Shown here in pieces: positions 10,454-22,150 of a stretch of DNA of 64,000 nt (position 1 is the first letter of the stretch; each line of letters starts with the position of its first letter). The notes under the pieces were generated by a model. It was not told where the DNA came from and did no database searches. It was given only the letters and a program-made list of their open reading frames with translations. The stretch covers positions 996,957 to 1,060,956 of the forward strand of contig CAAAJI010000002.1 of assembly GCA_900642245.1 (NCBI GenBank), given 5' to 3'. The stretch comes from Fragilaria radians. Its lineage: Eukaryota; Bacillariophyta; Fragilariophyceae; Fragilariales; Fragilariaceae. The position numbers were made by a program, and so were the translations under genes.

Positions 10454-13324
10454 ATCTTTTATACCATTCACTCTTTGTCTAATCTCTCAAAAAACAATTT
10501 CAGCTTCATTCCTTTTTCTCTGGGTACACTTTACATGAGGACTTACATGGTAAGCATACATTGATACATGAATGTCAATATTTTGACATGGATGACATAA
10601 CTTACTCATGCTCTCTTTAAATGATCTAATAATTGCTCTCAGTTATCTCTTTCTCGTGTTAAACAGAACTCCGCTGTGAATACTCGTCGAAGAAGCGAAC
10701 GAATCGTTCCGCGTATACATCTGGATGAACACAACTTGCATCATGCCACCCTGCCCCACGTAGTCGACGATATCTTGATTCAAGACGTTTTCGCGTATTA
10801 TACTGCTGAAGAATGTCAATGATTCCAACATAGAAGACTTTACCTTCACATAAATGCTCTCTCCCATTTGGAGTTTTGAATTTGATAGGGAGCTCAAGGC
10901 CTGTGGTGTCCATCATGAGGCCACCGTCTTTCCGGTCAGATAGCGGTTTTACGAACGCTCCAATTTTTGGCTCGTTACGAATGGGATCAGCTCTAGATGA
11001 ATCAAAGCGTCCTGGAATCATCCGTCTGTAGCCATGAATATCGTACAGGCGATGGAAAGGCCAATAAACTTGCTCAATCGTTTGCTCTTTCTTAACCTCA
11101 AGACTTTTCAACTCCTTATTAGATAGTTTCTTCGGGTCAACAGGGTTTTTGTCAGAACCTTCCAAATAGCTATTGTCATCGTCGTCATCAAGACCGTATT
11201 CGTACATGGCAAGCTGAGCAAAATGCTTTTCGCTATCCTTTGTTAAGTCCATTGTTTGCCCTTCTTCAGGCATAGTAAGGGTAGGGGCTGATATTCCCTT
11301 ATGCAACAACAGACGCTGTGATGCTAGGACTATGGCTTTCGAACGGGCATCTTCGCGAGAGGAGTAGTTCTCTGGAAGTGATTTTGCTCGAGATGCACTT
11401 TCAGTGTTGACGCTGAATGATGACGGCAGGGAACGATGACCTCTTGAATGGATATCCTTTAAAGAACTCCGCAGAATCTCTCGAAACTTTGTGCTTTCTT
11501 TTCTAGCATCGCTAAATCGAAATCCAGTCGTTCCGCAGCTTCTATCTTTTTTGGCCGAAGTGCCGGTAGGAGGAATATGATGAACTCCAATCAAGAGAGA
11601 GTAATCCATAATCTTCATTTCCTTCATGAATTCACAATCCGCGACGATTTGCCTTCTCACGCGTACACGCGTAGACGGGATTAGGGCAATTGCGCCTTCT
11701 GGCAAGCTAGCTTTCAGGTCATTATCCTTTTTCACATCTTGTCCTGGTTTAGCAGATCTTCCTGTGACTGATCCTTTTAAATCGTAGAACGATTGGAGAT
11801 ATTTGTCTGTATAGTATACAGAGTTCATTATTACAAACTTTACATTTCGTCTCAAGTGAAATAATTTCACACGATACATTCCAAGGAATTTAGTGAGCAT
11901 AGTATTAGGATTTTGGCTACAGTGACGGAAATAATGCGGTAGGACTTGATGAATGTTAGGATATGTGAAGAATCAATCAAAAAACGCAAATTACTTACTT
12001 CGACGCAAGAATTTACTCTCCGCGTTCGTCATCGTCTTGATCATGAACTTTCCATCGCTAGAATAGAAAAAAAATTGGCCACTTTTCGCATTCGAAATGA
12101 ATTCAATAAAGTTCGCGTTTCCGCAAACTGAGATTAAAAAATCGAACTCATTTACACCAAAAAGTCGTCTAAGATACGCAAAAGCGATCGGAGAGTAGTC
12201 CTTAAACTTGAAGGAATGTCCAAGTTGGTGCGATGGAGTTGTGGGTCCTCCAGTAGGCTTTAACTTATACTTTTCAGTTGCCATGAAATCATCACTTGTC
12301 AACCATTTCCTTCCTTCACTTGACATGCGCGTATTTGTGGTCCCGATGGACGTTCGAACACCCAGCATAACGGCGATTGATAATGCATATAGCTCATGTT
12401 GACCATCTATCACCTTCCAAAATGACCATGTTAGTTTTGGGTTTGAATCACAACCTTTTGAGACATGTAATTATGAAACTTACTTTCCCCTTGACGTAAG
12501 ATTTGCGGTTTTCCTTATTGGCGCCGCGATTCTTCCGTCGTCGCCACCTTTGGTTGGAAATAATATCATGAGGATCAGCAAAGGCAAGCACTAAAGAAGT
12601 GGTAATTGGATTCAATGAGTTGCCATGAACTGATACGTTAATGTGAATATTGTAACTTACATTTCTTTCCTGTTTCCATAGTTGCAGCCAACACCTCTGA
12701 AGGAAGTTGCTCAACATTTTCAAATAGAACCGTACGATCTTTCTCAACTATGTAGGATGAAGGACCTTGATTTTTGTCTTTTTCCTGTGACGAATCATCG
12801 CTTGAATTTGAACTTTCCTCATTTTCCTCCTCCACAATGTATATTTCTCCATCGTCACTGACTTGCTTGCTTGGGAGGAATACGAGGAGGCTTGCCACGT
12901 TTATTTCCCATTCCTCTTTTCGTAGCTTTCTTCACGATGTTGCGTACAGTCTGGACGTGGATCTTCCGAGCAAGCTTTGCTGCAGCGTTGACGTGGACCT
13001 CAGCGTTCGCTCGAAGAGCCGCTGCTGCTGGTGTGTCTTCATCAATACTAGGATTCGTCAAAGGAAAGAAACTCACTTGGAATGCTTGGAACGGTGTCAA
13101 TGGGTATAAATAAGGGGAAAGAACCATCTTTAGAGGGGGTAGGACTAGTCGTGAAGTCGTGTTCAACGGAATCTGAATCTTCCGGAGGTGACGGAAGACG
13201 CTCCGACTTGACCTGAGGGCTTCCCTGCATGTGATCACCTCTGTCTGACAGAAGCCTCACATTTTGGCCAGGTGACAGGGATACAAAGCTGGACTCAACA
13301 CCGTTTTCATTCATGTGACTTTAC
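10454..13324. repeat. Duplicated gene block, copy 1 (identical to 23,299-26,169)
   Basis: All reading frames on both strands are identical between 10,643-13,314 and 23,488-26,159 with a constant offset of 12,845 bp, introns included. Scanning by eye, the last difference on the left is at about 10,453 (A versus C). The similarity ends on the right at 13,324, 10 bases upstream of the kinase ATG, after which the two flanks are unrelated. The left flank stays homologous but diverges. Confidence 0.9.
10659..13314 (-). CDS. Phosphatidylinositol phosphate kinase (PIPK), copy 1
   Basis: PIP kinases phosphorylate phosphatidylinositol monophosphates at membranes to make PIP2. I read six exons on the minus strand: 13,077-13,314; 12,936-13,027; 12,661-12,865; 12,484-12,590; 11,999-12,413; 10,659-11,944 (about 780 aa). 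The last three introns are in phase and well supported; the first two (49 and 70 nt) are tentative. Motifs in order: GQHELYALSIAVMLGVRTSI, DGKFMIKTM (ATP-binding lysine), FLRRILPHYF, LLTKFLGMYRVK-type core, FYDLKGS, catalytic MDYSLLIGVH, activation-loop region FYVGIIDILQQYNTRKRLE, and a final HPDVYAERFVRFF. A long acidic insert separates MDYSLL from the C-terminal lobe. The N-terminus is low-complexity, with no transmembrane or MORN repeats seen. An in-frame TAA sits 9 bases before the ATG, fixing the start unless a 5' intron exists. Confidence 0.88.
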
Positions 13325-14310
13325 TCTTTAGATGAGCCGATGAATCCGTACAAAAGTCTGATAATTTAAGGTTAATGATACATTTGCCATCCCTAGATCT
13401 GATGAATATCAAGTACTTTACTCATAATCGCTTCGCGCAACAAGCTGTAGGACACTTTGTAAGCATTAATTGCTTCAGCTATGTATAACAAAGTATATGG
13501 TAACAACACAGATTGTATCATGTGGAAAATCACTCCCTTCCTAGGATAATGTAAAGACTGGATTTTCTGGTCTTGAACTTTGTTGAATACTTTGACGGGA
13601 AAGCGGACTGTAGCATGAACAATTTGATGAATTATAAATATATGTGATAGAGAATGGCATGGTCGATTGCGAATGAAAGTTGAGTTGTGAATCGGGATTC
13701 TCTTTTGGTATAATCAATACACCAACAACAACGTTTTTTTAATGGAAGGATTTAAAGCAAAACGTCAAATCGAAGTCAAAGGCAAATAGGAGTTTATTGA
13801 ATGCATCATAAACGATGTGATAGAAGATGCAGATAAGTAGAACAAAAAACAATGGATTATAGGGTGGGGGTTGTTAGAATGCCCACATTTTCAGAAATTA
13901 GTTACTAGAACAACACTAGAATGTACATCAAATCTTGGAAATCAAATTTGAAGTTGGAAACTTGGATGCAGAATGAATCAAGGTAAAAGTTGTTTGCCAA
14001 GTGAGAGAGAATGATGAAGAAAGAAACCAAGATAAGAAGAGGAAAAGATTTAGCAAGAAAAACAATTACAAGTTCAAGGAAAACTATCTTATTTGCGGAA
14101 GATATTGATTGCACGCTTTTACGTGGAAGTGAAGAGAAGAATCCTGAAAAATTGCAAGTACCGAAAAAATTAATGACATGGCCAATTAATGGTGAAAGAT
14201 TTTGTTCAAAGATAGTCAAGAAATATACTCTTCAAGAAAGCATGGTGTAAGATGACAAAAGTAGAGAACAAATTGGCAACAAGCAAAATAAATCAATAGC
14301 ATGAAAGCAT
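13325..14310. other. Upstream flank of kinase copy 1; no gene recognised
   Basis: This stretch carries the 5' flank of kinase copy 1 and is unrelated to the corresponding flank of copy 2. The minus-strand gene must use promoter elements here, but I recognise none. A lysine-rich open frame at 14,011-14,250 (plus) is unassigned and may be upstream decay of the copia relic that follows. Confidence 0.4.
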
Positions 14311-14319
14311 AGTATGGAC

Positions 14320-15452
14320 AATCATCAACTGGAAATGAAAACTTGCAGAGGGATCATTGGGAGCAAATGGGCGTTCGAAATCAAGGGATATAGGGTTCAC
14401 AAAGCATTATTAAATGGCACATGAACATGATAAAAATGTCATTGACTTCTCCAAAAACTATTCACCACTAATTTACGATAGGACCTTCAAAATTGTCTTT
14501 AACTGGATTGCACAAAAAGCACACAACTTGTTAAGTGTTGATATAAATGCTGCTTTTTATACGAGAACTAGGAGGGGGATGTTACTTTAAGGATTCAAAA
14601 AGGTCTCAAAGAGATTGGAAAATGATCAAAGTAGCAAATGATTTTAAATTGGAAAATCTGTTTATGGTTTAATTTGATTTTGATCTGCTAGTCTATTGTA
14701 GAAGCAATTAAACTTAAATTGAGACAATTAGCTTCAAAGTAGACGTATGTCTCTAATTCAAGAAGTCCGTAAAAGAAGGCTATGTCACTTGTTTGAATGA
14801 TACATTGATTTCATGAGACAATGAAATAATGAAGGAAAGATTCAAAGACTTTAAGAAGACTTTTAAATTAAAATGAACACGATCATCGTTAAGATCTTTC
14901 AGATAAAATAGCAAATGAACTGTAAAGGGCTTTACGATCATTCATGAAAGAATTTTAGGAGTAAAAACAATTAAAACATACAAATTGTACGTTCAAAAAG
15001 CCAATCAGTAACACATTTCTTAACAGTTCATGCAAACGAAGATCCAGCTCCATCTCATGATGAGAAATATCTCAGACCAGGTATTGGGAATATCTCTCTC
15101 AAAACACACTAGAACTCACTTCTGCAATGCCACCCCAGAACTCTCAAAAGCAATGAATGCTTGTTGAATAGGTCAATTGAAAGACTTAAAGAGCGCATTC
15201 AACTTCTTTAATCAAGCAGAAGAATCAGCCTTCAAATACACAGAAGAAGATGAAAAGAATGACACCACTCTTTATTTGGGCAGAGGTTTTTGAGGAGACA
15301 AAGGTGAAAGTAGCAGAACTACTAGACTTAATTGTGTTTGCGATAGAGTGCAGGGTTTCTTGGAAATCAAAGGTGCAAAACATCTTGTCCATTGGCATTA
15401 CACAGGGGAATACATAGCTTTATCTGCAGCGATTCAAGAAACGAAGTGATCA
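14320..15452 (+). mobile_element. Ty1/copia RT to RNase H relic
   Basis: In plus-strand frames the start of copia RT is visible: RGIIGSKWAFEIKG (about 14,350), then VIDFSKNYSPLIYDRTFKIV and AHNLLSVDINAAF (about 14,437-14,560). After many stops, near 15,345-15,445, FLEIKGAKHLVHWHYTGEYI and ALSAAIQETK match the SKAEYxALSEA-type RNase H segment. It is heavily mutated. It ends abruptly at about 15,453, where minus-strand gypsy sequence begins, so one element has cut into the other or a deletion joined them. Confidence 0.7.
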
Positions 15453-15808
15453 CGCAAACCAGGGTGAAGTAAGCATTCATGATACACGGTACTTTTTGTC
15501 GTAAGGACAGAGGGATGTTGACTTTATCTTTAAACACAGAAGGTCATACCCCTCAATGCGCTACATTGTATAATAAGTTTTTGATAATCCCTTATCTCTG
15601 AGTCCAGGGACTTTCATCTGCTCCTTGAGTATTAAGGCAGTATGCATTGGGAATTCAATTTTTCTGTCTTCTGATGATGAGAGAAGTGTAAGTGCTTCCT
15701 CTTGTGCAATCATCAGTTCATCAATGTCTAAGTGAGATAAAACATCTACTACAACATTTTTCTTTCCTGGGATTCAAATGCTATCCCATACGCTTCCAGG
15801 AGCAAAAG

Positions 15809-16939
15809 TCAGCGTAAAGTACAATCCGATTCTTTTAATCCAAGAAAGGCATTATTCTTATGGCCTTTAAAATAGACTATGATGGGGTAACCTAGCAAGA
15901 TATTCTTGTATTCCTTGCAGGTTGCAATTGTAGATAACAACTCACGTTCAGTGGTAGTGTATCTTCTTTGGGCTGAATTAAGCTTTCTGGAATAAAAGGC
16001 TACAGGTGTTTTATCCTGCATAATTAAGGCTCCCAGCTGATGATCAGAAGCATCAGTGTATATGTGGAATGGTTTCACAAAATCTAGGTGCACTAACAAT
16101 CCCTCTGTTTCAATAACCTTTTTGTTTTTTCAAAAGCCTGTTGATGGATTGGGAGCCATTCAAACTTGACTCTGCTTGAGGTGAGACTAGTCAAAGGAGC
16201 TAGTAGCTCACTCCTGCAAAACCACATTTTGCAATAGTAGTTGACTATGTCAATGAAGTGGCAAAGTTCTTTTCTGGCTTTTGGAGCCTTGATTTTGAGG
16301 ATGGCTTCCACCTTACTTTGAACTATCTGGATTCCATTTCTGGTAATACGTATTCCATTTGATTCGGATGCATTGACTCTCATACCCGCAGTGGAGAGTA
16401 TTACTAGAACCATTTCCAACTTACTTGACACTTTTGTTGGTCAGTGTAAACCAATCATCAAGATAGGTTTTCACATGCTTAATATCTTGCGTAAGTTTGG
16501 ACGTGACATTTTTAATTCCCATGGGTAAGCGTTTGTACATATACTTTCTCCAAGGAAATATTATTGTGTATATCTTTTGGGCATCTGCATCTAACTTGAT
16601 GAGATAGTACCCCATGCTTAAATCCAAGGCAGTGGCAACGGTAAACCCTTCCATGGATTGGATCATGTCCCTAATCTTTTGTATTGGAAATGGGTGACGT
16701 TTAAGTACGGAGTTGAGTTTTCTGAAGTCAGAAACAACCCTAATGGCTCCGTTTTTCTTAGAAATAGCAAAGGTTGGTGATGCCCATTCAGAAGTATAGT
16801 CTTCTTCTAGGACTCCAATGTCCACCAATCTGGAAATTTCTGTAAACAGCTGCTGCTCCACTGCTCTAGGGACAGTATATGGGCGAGCATGTACCGGTTT
16901 GACTCCATTGTCAATTAAGTGAAAACAAATAGGATCCAT
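15809..16939 (-). pseudogene. Gypsy A reverse transcriptase and RNase H, frameshifted
   Basis: The RT portion (16,421-16,939) shows GVLEEDYTSEWASPTFAISK, RVVSDFRKLNSVLKRHPFP, palm motif ATALDLSMGYYLIKLDADAQ and the catalytic YLDD box (KTYLDDWFTL). The frame then breaks near 16,430, and RNase H follows: RVKFEWLPIHQQAFEKTK and, after a second break near 16,095, FHIYTDASDHQLGALIMQD, TPVAFYSRKLNSAQRRYTTT and ERELLSTIATCKEYKNILLG. Catalytic residues are largely kept, so decay is recent, but at least two frameshifts prevent a full polyprotein. The expected TDHKNL motif reads FKGHKNN. Confidence 0.88.
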
Positions 16940-17019
16940 ATTAAATTCTCCTAATGTCCCATCAAAGAAATACTCATATTTTGGAGTAATTTAAGTAAGT
17001 GATGGTGTTCCTCTGAATT

Positions 17020-17990
17020 GAGGTTACCACAAATCTGGGTTACTTCTCCTAAGGTTGCAGGTGGAGCAAGAAAATTTGTTATCTCAAGTGACCGTAGGAT
17101 TGTTGAAGTTAAGTATAATACCTAATTCTCCGAGAAGATCTCGGCCAATTATCATGTCATATGTGCTTGATGCCTAGAACGGTCATCAACATGAAGCTCC
17201 CAAGTAATTCGTTTCTTGAGATTGAATTCTGGAAGTAAATGGTTACTAATCCAGTTTTATTAGTCGTAAGCTGACCACCCATGGTACTCCATGTGGTTTT
17301 ATTGTTTTTATCAGTTTCGACAAATGGTTTTGAAGAATTAAATTCAAGAATAGTAGTACTACGGCTCCTGTATCTGCCAGTGCTCTTCACAAATGTTCCT
17401 CATTGTTGATTTGGAAGCATACATCCAAGTCAGAAGTTGGATGTGATGTTTTTACTAGCTTAGTAGCTCTAATTCTATTTAAACTAGAAAAGAAAAGGAA
17501 ATAATTATCATCTTCATTGCTTTTAGTGGTTACATTAATCTCTGTATTACCTTTCTTTTCTTGGATTTAGGAATTTTGGTGTTCAATTGTTTCTTTAACG
17601 AATCGATTTCTTCAAAAAGAAGAATTTTCTGGGAACAGGTTTGGTCTCTGAATGACCGTTCTTGCGCTGTTTGGCCTTAGCAATTGTCCTGCAATCGGCT
17701 GCGTTGTGGTTGTTTTTGTCACAATATTGACACCACATTTTAGACTTCTTCTTACCTACTGCTACTCCTACACTACCTCTAGTTATATTTTTATTACCTA
17801 CTGGTAGGATGGTGATGGTCTGTTGGTTCTCTTGATTTTCTCCATATTTTCAAGTCGCTTGAAATATGCTACTGATTCCTTATAGGTGATGGAAAGAATA
17901 TCAATATCGGCTGCCACCATGGTGGCATGTCACTCTGGTGTCTTTGCCTGATCCAAAATTTCAATTCAATTCTGCTAAACTTACTTTGCG
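17020..17990 (-). pseudogene. Gypsy A gag (zinc knuckle) and protease remnant
   Basis: Around 17,690-17,740 the minus strand encodes CQYCDKNNHNAADC, a CCHC zinc knuckle of gag nucleocapsid, followed by a basic stretch (TIAKAKQR). Upstream, DIDILSITYKESVAYFKRLE (about 17,870-17,910) is a gag C-terminal helix. Downstream, 17,157-17,390 and nearby frames are weakly protease-like (YDMIIGRDLLGELGI near 17,125-17,165). Several stops are present. Confidence 0.65.
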
Positions 17991-18044
17991 CCATCTTTAT
18001 GCTCTTCTATTAACTTGTAACAAAGTGTGATTGCAGTGCTCTAC

Positions 18045-18810
18045 AGGGAGATATAGAAATAGCACAATGATAAGTTATGATCTATGATAGATTACTTATA
18101 CTCTATAGTCTTGTGTAGTCATAGAACATCTCCCAGGGAGAACTTCTTTACCCTTCTCAGGAGATGTTCATGAACTCTCGTGAAGAATTTGATCTTGTTC
18201 TAAAGCTTTTCTTCCCAACTATTTAGGCAAATGGAGATATGGAAATAACATAATGATAAATTAGAACTGATTACTTTTATTCTTCAGTCTTGTGTAGTCT
18301 TGGAAAGTCTCTCAAGAAATGTTCGTAAATGCTTAGAACAAGAATTAGATCTTGTTCTAAAGATTCTTCCCAACCGTTTAGACAAGTCTCTCCAACTTGC
18401 TCAAGAGGACAAGTTGGTGGTCAATAAGGATAAGTTAGTTTAGCCTTCAGACTCATTGTTATTAGGGAGCTAACTCCTTAAATAGATCTTTATATAGATC
18501 ATTATGACAGCCGTCCTAGATTGGATACGGTGCTGGATTGTATAATGATACTTTCCATTTATAGCCAATATTTAATCTTCACTAAGTTTAACTAGTGAAT
18601 CATTTATCATAGTTAAACGTGTGGTAGGTAAGAAATAGGATAGTTTACTTGTAACTACCCATATTTAGATGAGAAAATATAAGAATATTTTGATTCTACT
18701 ATTATTTAGTCTGGACTAACACTACCGGACGTCTCCTTATACCAGTGTACACACATCTCTTAGTTTAATAATTTTAATACTAAACTGTTATTGTTTACAA
18801 CCTATTGGTA
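18045..18810 (-). repeat. LTR of gypsy A (5' LTR, with internal partial tandem duplication)
   Basis: This matches 39,240-39,824 and 41,683-42,055 over long stretches such as GGTGCTGGATTGTATAATGA and TAAACTAGGAG-type motifs. The stretch from about 18,055 to 18,200 and from about 18,230 to 18,385 repeat each other (both contain AGTCTTGTGTAGTC and TCTTGTTCTAAAG), so the LTR end is partly duplicated. In minus orientation it begins near TGTAAACAATAACAG at about 18,800. Confidence 0.8.
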
Positions 18811-18899
18811 GGTCAAACATTCATTGTAACAAAAATCAGATTTAACTTGATTGATGTTTATCTTTAGTATTTGTCTCCTTAATTCTACGAGACAAAAAG

Positions 18900-20250
18900 C
18901 GTCTTTCAATCAACCTAAAATAAGGCAATTAGCTCGGTTACATGCTGATAGCGTTTCTTGATATACTGAATAAAACGCAACCCTCCGTTTTTCTTGGCTC
19001 AAAGCAAACAAGCAGTACCCCACTCTGAATGAATTTTTGCTTACAATACTCCAAGTTGGCAAAGTTCTTCCCCTTCTTTGCAAGCAAATCAAAAATGTGA
19101 TACGAAATCTTGTAAGCTCTGGCACAGAATGGTTTGGCATTGGGTTTGAGATCAAGATGTACCTTAACATTTGGTACCTTACCAAGAGTTCCATCATACA
19201 GAGGAATATAATTGCTGAAAAATCCAGGAGTTTGCCCTGTTGAGCGCTGTTGAGATGGGTACATTCTAAGATCATAAAACAGTAGTTTTAAGTCTTATAA
19301 TCATTATGAGTGATACTTCGTTCCAATCTTTTTACCACCTTTTGCACAATTTTTGGAATATTTGGATCAGAATTGTTGATGGTTGTGAGTTCTTCTGGCT
19401 TGGTGGATCCCATGTGGCGCATAGGAATAGAGATTTCATCCCAAATACCTGCGTGGCGCTTAAACGCAAAGATGGGACCAAACTGCTGCATGAAACGCAT
19501 GCCAAGGATGATATCATGGCGTCCAAAAGCATCTTCTTCTACATATGCACGGATTGAGATACTCCAACTGTTGTCAAAATCAGTGAGCTTGATATCAAAG
19601 AAGACAATTTCTTTGAGATGTGAAAGAGCATATCAACTTTTGTGTTGAATATTAATATTTTTAATTTGATGCTCAATATTTTGCAAAGCAGCTCTTTAGA
19701 CAAAAATTCCTGTTACCCCTGTGTCAAGCAAGCCCGACAGCAATTGATCTTTGGATGCCAACTTCCGTGCTAATTTCATGAATGGTATGCTTTTGGTCTT
19801 GAATATTGAAAATTTCCTCAATTTGATTTACTTTGGAGTTCTCATTTGATACGTCATCCTTGTCGGAAAGGTTGTTATTTTCAACATTATTTTCATAATC
19901 ATTTTATTGTTTTCACTGCTATTTTCATATTCTTCTTGTTGTTTTTAACAACTTCATATTGTGAGATTGCATGATTACACTTGCCATGATTGTTGCAATA
20001 TTGTTGTTGACCGTTGGTCTTGTCCTTGTTCTTCTTGAACTCGATATTTTCGTTTTTACGAGAGCTTGATGGTTTAGGTTCACGCGGTTTATTGCGATGA
20101 GTAGAGGGCACATCGGGCTTTTCGCTTTTTAACCCGGTATAATACCTTGTCTGGGCAGCAAGACTGAGATGGTACGTGATTGCTTGAAATTGAGATATTT
20201 CCATCCAGTTGGACACTCGTTTCTAGAAATGTGCAACCCTTCGGGAAAAC
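18900..20250 (-). mobile_element. Ty3/gypsy element B relic (gag knuckle, protease, RT start)
   Basis: A second gypsy family, minus strand. At 19,950-20,160 a basic gag tail ends in CNNHGKCNHAISQY, a zinc-knuckle variant whose last cysteine is tyrosine. At 19,690-19,740 a protease-like SGLLDTGVTG (active-site DTG) is seen. GMRFMQQFGPIFAFKRH and IWDEISIPMR lie at 19,430-19,510, and KRLERSITHNDYKT at 19,288-19,330. LGKVPNVKVHLDLKPNAKPF with CARAYKI (19,100-19,190) is the start of RT. The rest of RT is absent; the LTR of element A begins about 90 bases further on, suggesting A inserted into B or a deletion joined them. Confidence 0.75.
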
Positions 20251-20464
20251 CGAAAACATTTATAATCAATATCAAGCAAGTATCCAAATGCAATTACTTT
20301 ATACTCCAAGAGAATCATTAAACAAACATTGGCTACGTATCATCTCATTAACGATCCCGTCAACAAAACTATGAAGAATTTAATTCCACAGAAATATTTG
20401 ATTAGTTAAGAGAAATAATTTGAACAGAATTGCGAAAGTGGAGTGAACTTCATAATAAAGAATG

Positions 20465-20735
20465 GAATGATTTCAGGATATATTCGAGACAAGTATGGCA
20501 CAAGTAGAAAGCCTTGACTGTCCTACTAAGGCAATCGATAATTAGAGGTAAGTATCAACAAAGGAATGGACACCTGGATAATGGTGTACAGGATCAGAAG
20601 ATACTCAGACAGAAAAAATCATATTGAAAAGTATAATATTTTGCTAGACTTAAAGAGCATAACGGAAGAAATGAATACCATGCTACACAGTAATCGTAAA
20701 GATAAGAGAAAGTAACAGAAATAACCAACCAAAAA
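20465..20735. repeat. Dispersed repeat shared with 9,290-9,625 (copy 2)
   Basis: Diverged copy, same orientation, containing GATTTCAGGATATATTCGAG and CAGGATCAGAAGAT-type words. It sits between gypsy B and a copia gag-protease relic. Confidence 0.7.
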
Positions 20736-20737
20736 AC

Positions 20738-21600
20738 ATCTTAGGTACCTTCATTGATAAGTAGCAGAATAGATTCTCCGTCTGGTAGGTCTGCAGCATC
20801 AATAGTCCTAACTATTGAAAGATTTTTCTTGACCGCAGTACCATGATAAACCAACAACATTTGCCCTTCTGGAGTTATGCATGGAGAAGACTTCCCATCC
20901 GTTTCCTAAGACACATGTGTCAGCACCACCATCTAAAACACGAAAAGGATTTTTTTCGGTAGGAAAAGTAGACTCATACATTTATTACGCAAGGTATTGT
21001 TAAAACTGATACTTGTATACCCACTATGTTCCGAGTTCAACGTTTCATAATCAGCATCTTGTTCTTCAAATAGATTAGAACACTAATAGAATCTTCAAAG
21101 AATTCATCCATGAAACCATAAGTATTTTCTGTTTGGTCTTGGATTTTATCCTCCCCTTTCGCTGTATTCTTTACCTTTGCGTATATTGGCTAGTTGGGAT
21201 TAGAACTTGAATTAATCTCTTCCTGTAGAGCCAATTGTATCTTTACTGTTTGAATTGGATGACTTTCTCAACTTAGCAATTCTTTATCTGAACCAGTTGG
21301 ATCTTGGAACTGCAATTCATCAATTAGGACTAAGACTTGCTTGAATTTATCAAAAAATGTATCTCTTGCCGTGATTGTGGTTGAAAAAGCGTTAAGTTGT
21401 CAGGTAGGCATAGTGAAAAAATACCTTGTTTTCATTAAACACTGGACTTACTTGAATAAAGTAAAAGAGTAGTTTTGACGATGTTTACAGCAGCATAAAA
21501 TGGAACAAGACGTCAATGGAATTTAGTGTTTCGTTTTTAGGTACGTTAGGCGTGCCCGTATAGAGATTTCAAACGTGTTTTTCTACCCCATCTATGTCTT
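20738..21600 (-). mobile_element. Ty1/copia gag-protease relic
   Basis: On the minus strand at 20,885-20,945 the frame reads RVLDGGADTCVLGNGWEVFS, the copia aspartic protease site with D-G-G for the usual D-S/T-G, then NSRRANVVG. After a frameshift it continues HGTAVKKNLSIVRTIDAADL and PDGESILLLINEGT (20,740-20,860). Upstream (21,250-21,360), FFDKFKQVLVLIDELQFQDP resembles a gag tail. It has stops and frame breaks and is inactive. Confidence 0.65.
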
Positions 21601-22150
21601 GCATCTTTTACATTAGCATAAAATTATAACTGTGAACAACGCCAACATGAGAGTATCGAACAAGAGAGGAGAAGGTTTGAAGGAGTCAGCAGCTACAGAT
21701 TTGACAACAGAAGCATTTTATAAGCATCACTTCAACTCTAAGAGCAAATATACAAGACATATGAACACAGAAGAACCAAAATGGTAGCAGATTAGAGGAA
21801 TCAACACGGAAGGAGGTCTCAAAAAGGAGAAACGGTAATGGACTCCTTTAAGCAGCACTTCATATAACTCACAAGTCATGACTAGCAAGAAAATGATTGG
21901 GATACGAAAGTTGCCGGGTTTTGTAACAATACTCTTCAAATCTATGGCTGCAACGAAAGCGGTTAACCACTATTTCGTCAGAAAAATACCAAACTCAAAG
22001 ATTCCACAGTTTCGGCTCCAAAAATTCCAATTAAGATTGTTGACGCAAAACACCTCTTCAAACCCAAGTCAATGATCTAAATAATAATTCAACAGATATT
22101 AGAACTATGGGAGCAGCCATCAAATCCAACTTGTCTCCAAGAACCTTGTA
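21601..22150. other. No gene recognised (probable decayed element)
   Basis: Short open frames on both strands (for example 21,727-21,939 minus and 21,878-22,075 plus) overlap each other and show no family motif. Given its flanks, the stretch is most likely old transposon sequence. Confidence 0.35.

Larger units (their letters stand above)
15455..18040 (-). mobile_element. Ty3/gypsy element A, internal region (gag to integrase start, 3' part missing)
   Basis: On the minus strand the order is LTR (18,810-18,045), gag with a CCHC zinc knuckle, protease remnant, RT, RNase H, then a short piece (15,655-15,455) homologous to 41,480-41,683, the segment leading into the integrase zinc finger. Gag-protease-RT-RNase H-integrase is the Ty3/gypsy order. 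The integrase core and the 3' LTR are missing, replaced at 15,453 by an opposite-strand copia relic. It shares its LTR family with the element at 39,240-42,060. Confidence 0.85.

Noticed and set aside
12855..13238. Whole minus-strand open frame of 127 codons as a separate gene overlapping PIPK exons 1 and 2
   Set aside because: The start region lies on the coding strand of PIPK in another frame, and only its lower half (alanine/lysine-rich) fits as PIPK exon 2; it has no homology of its own.
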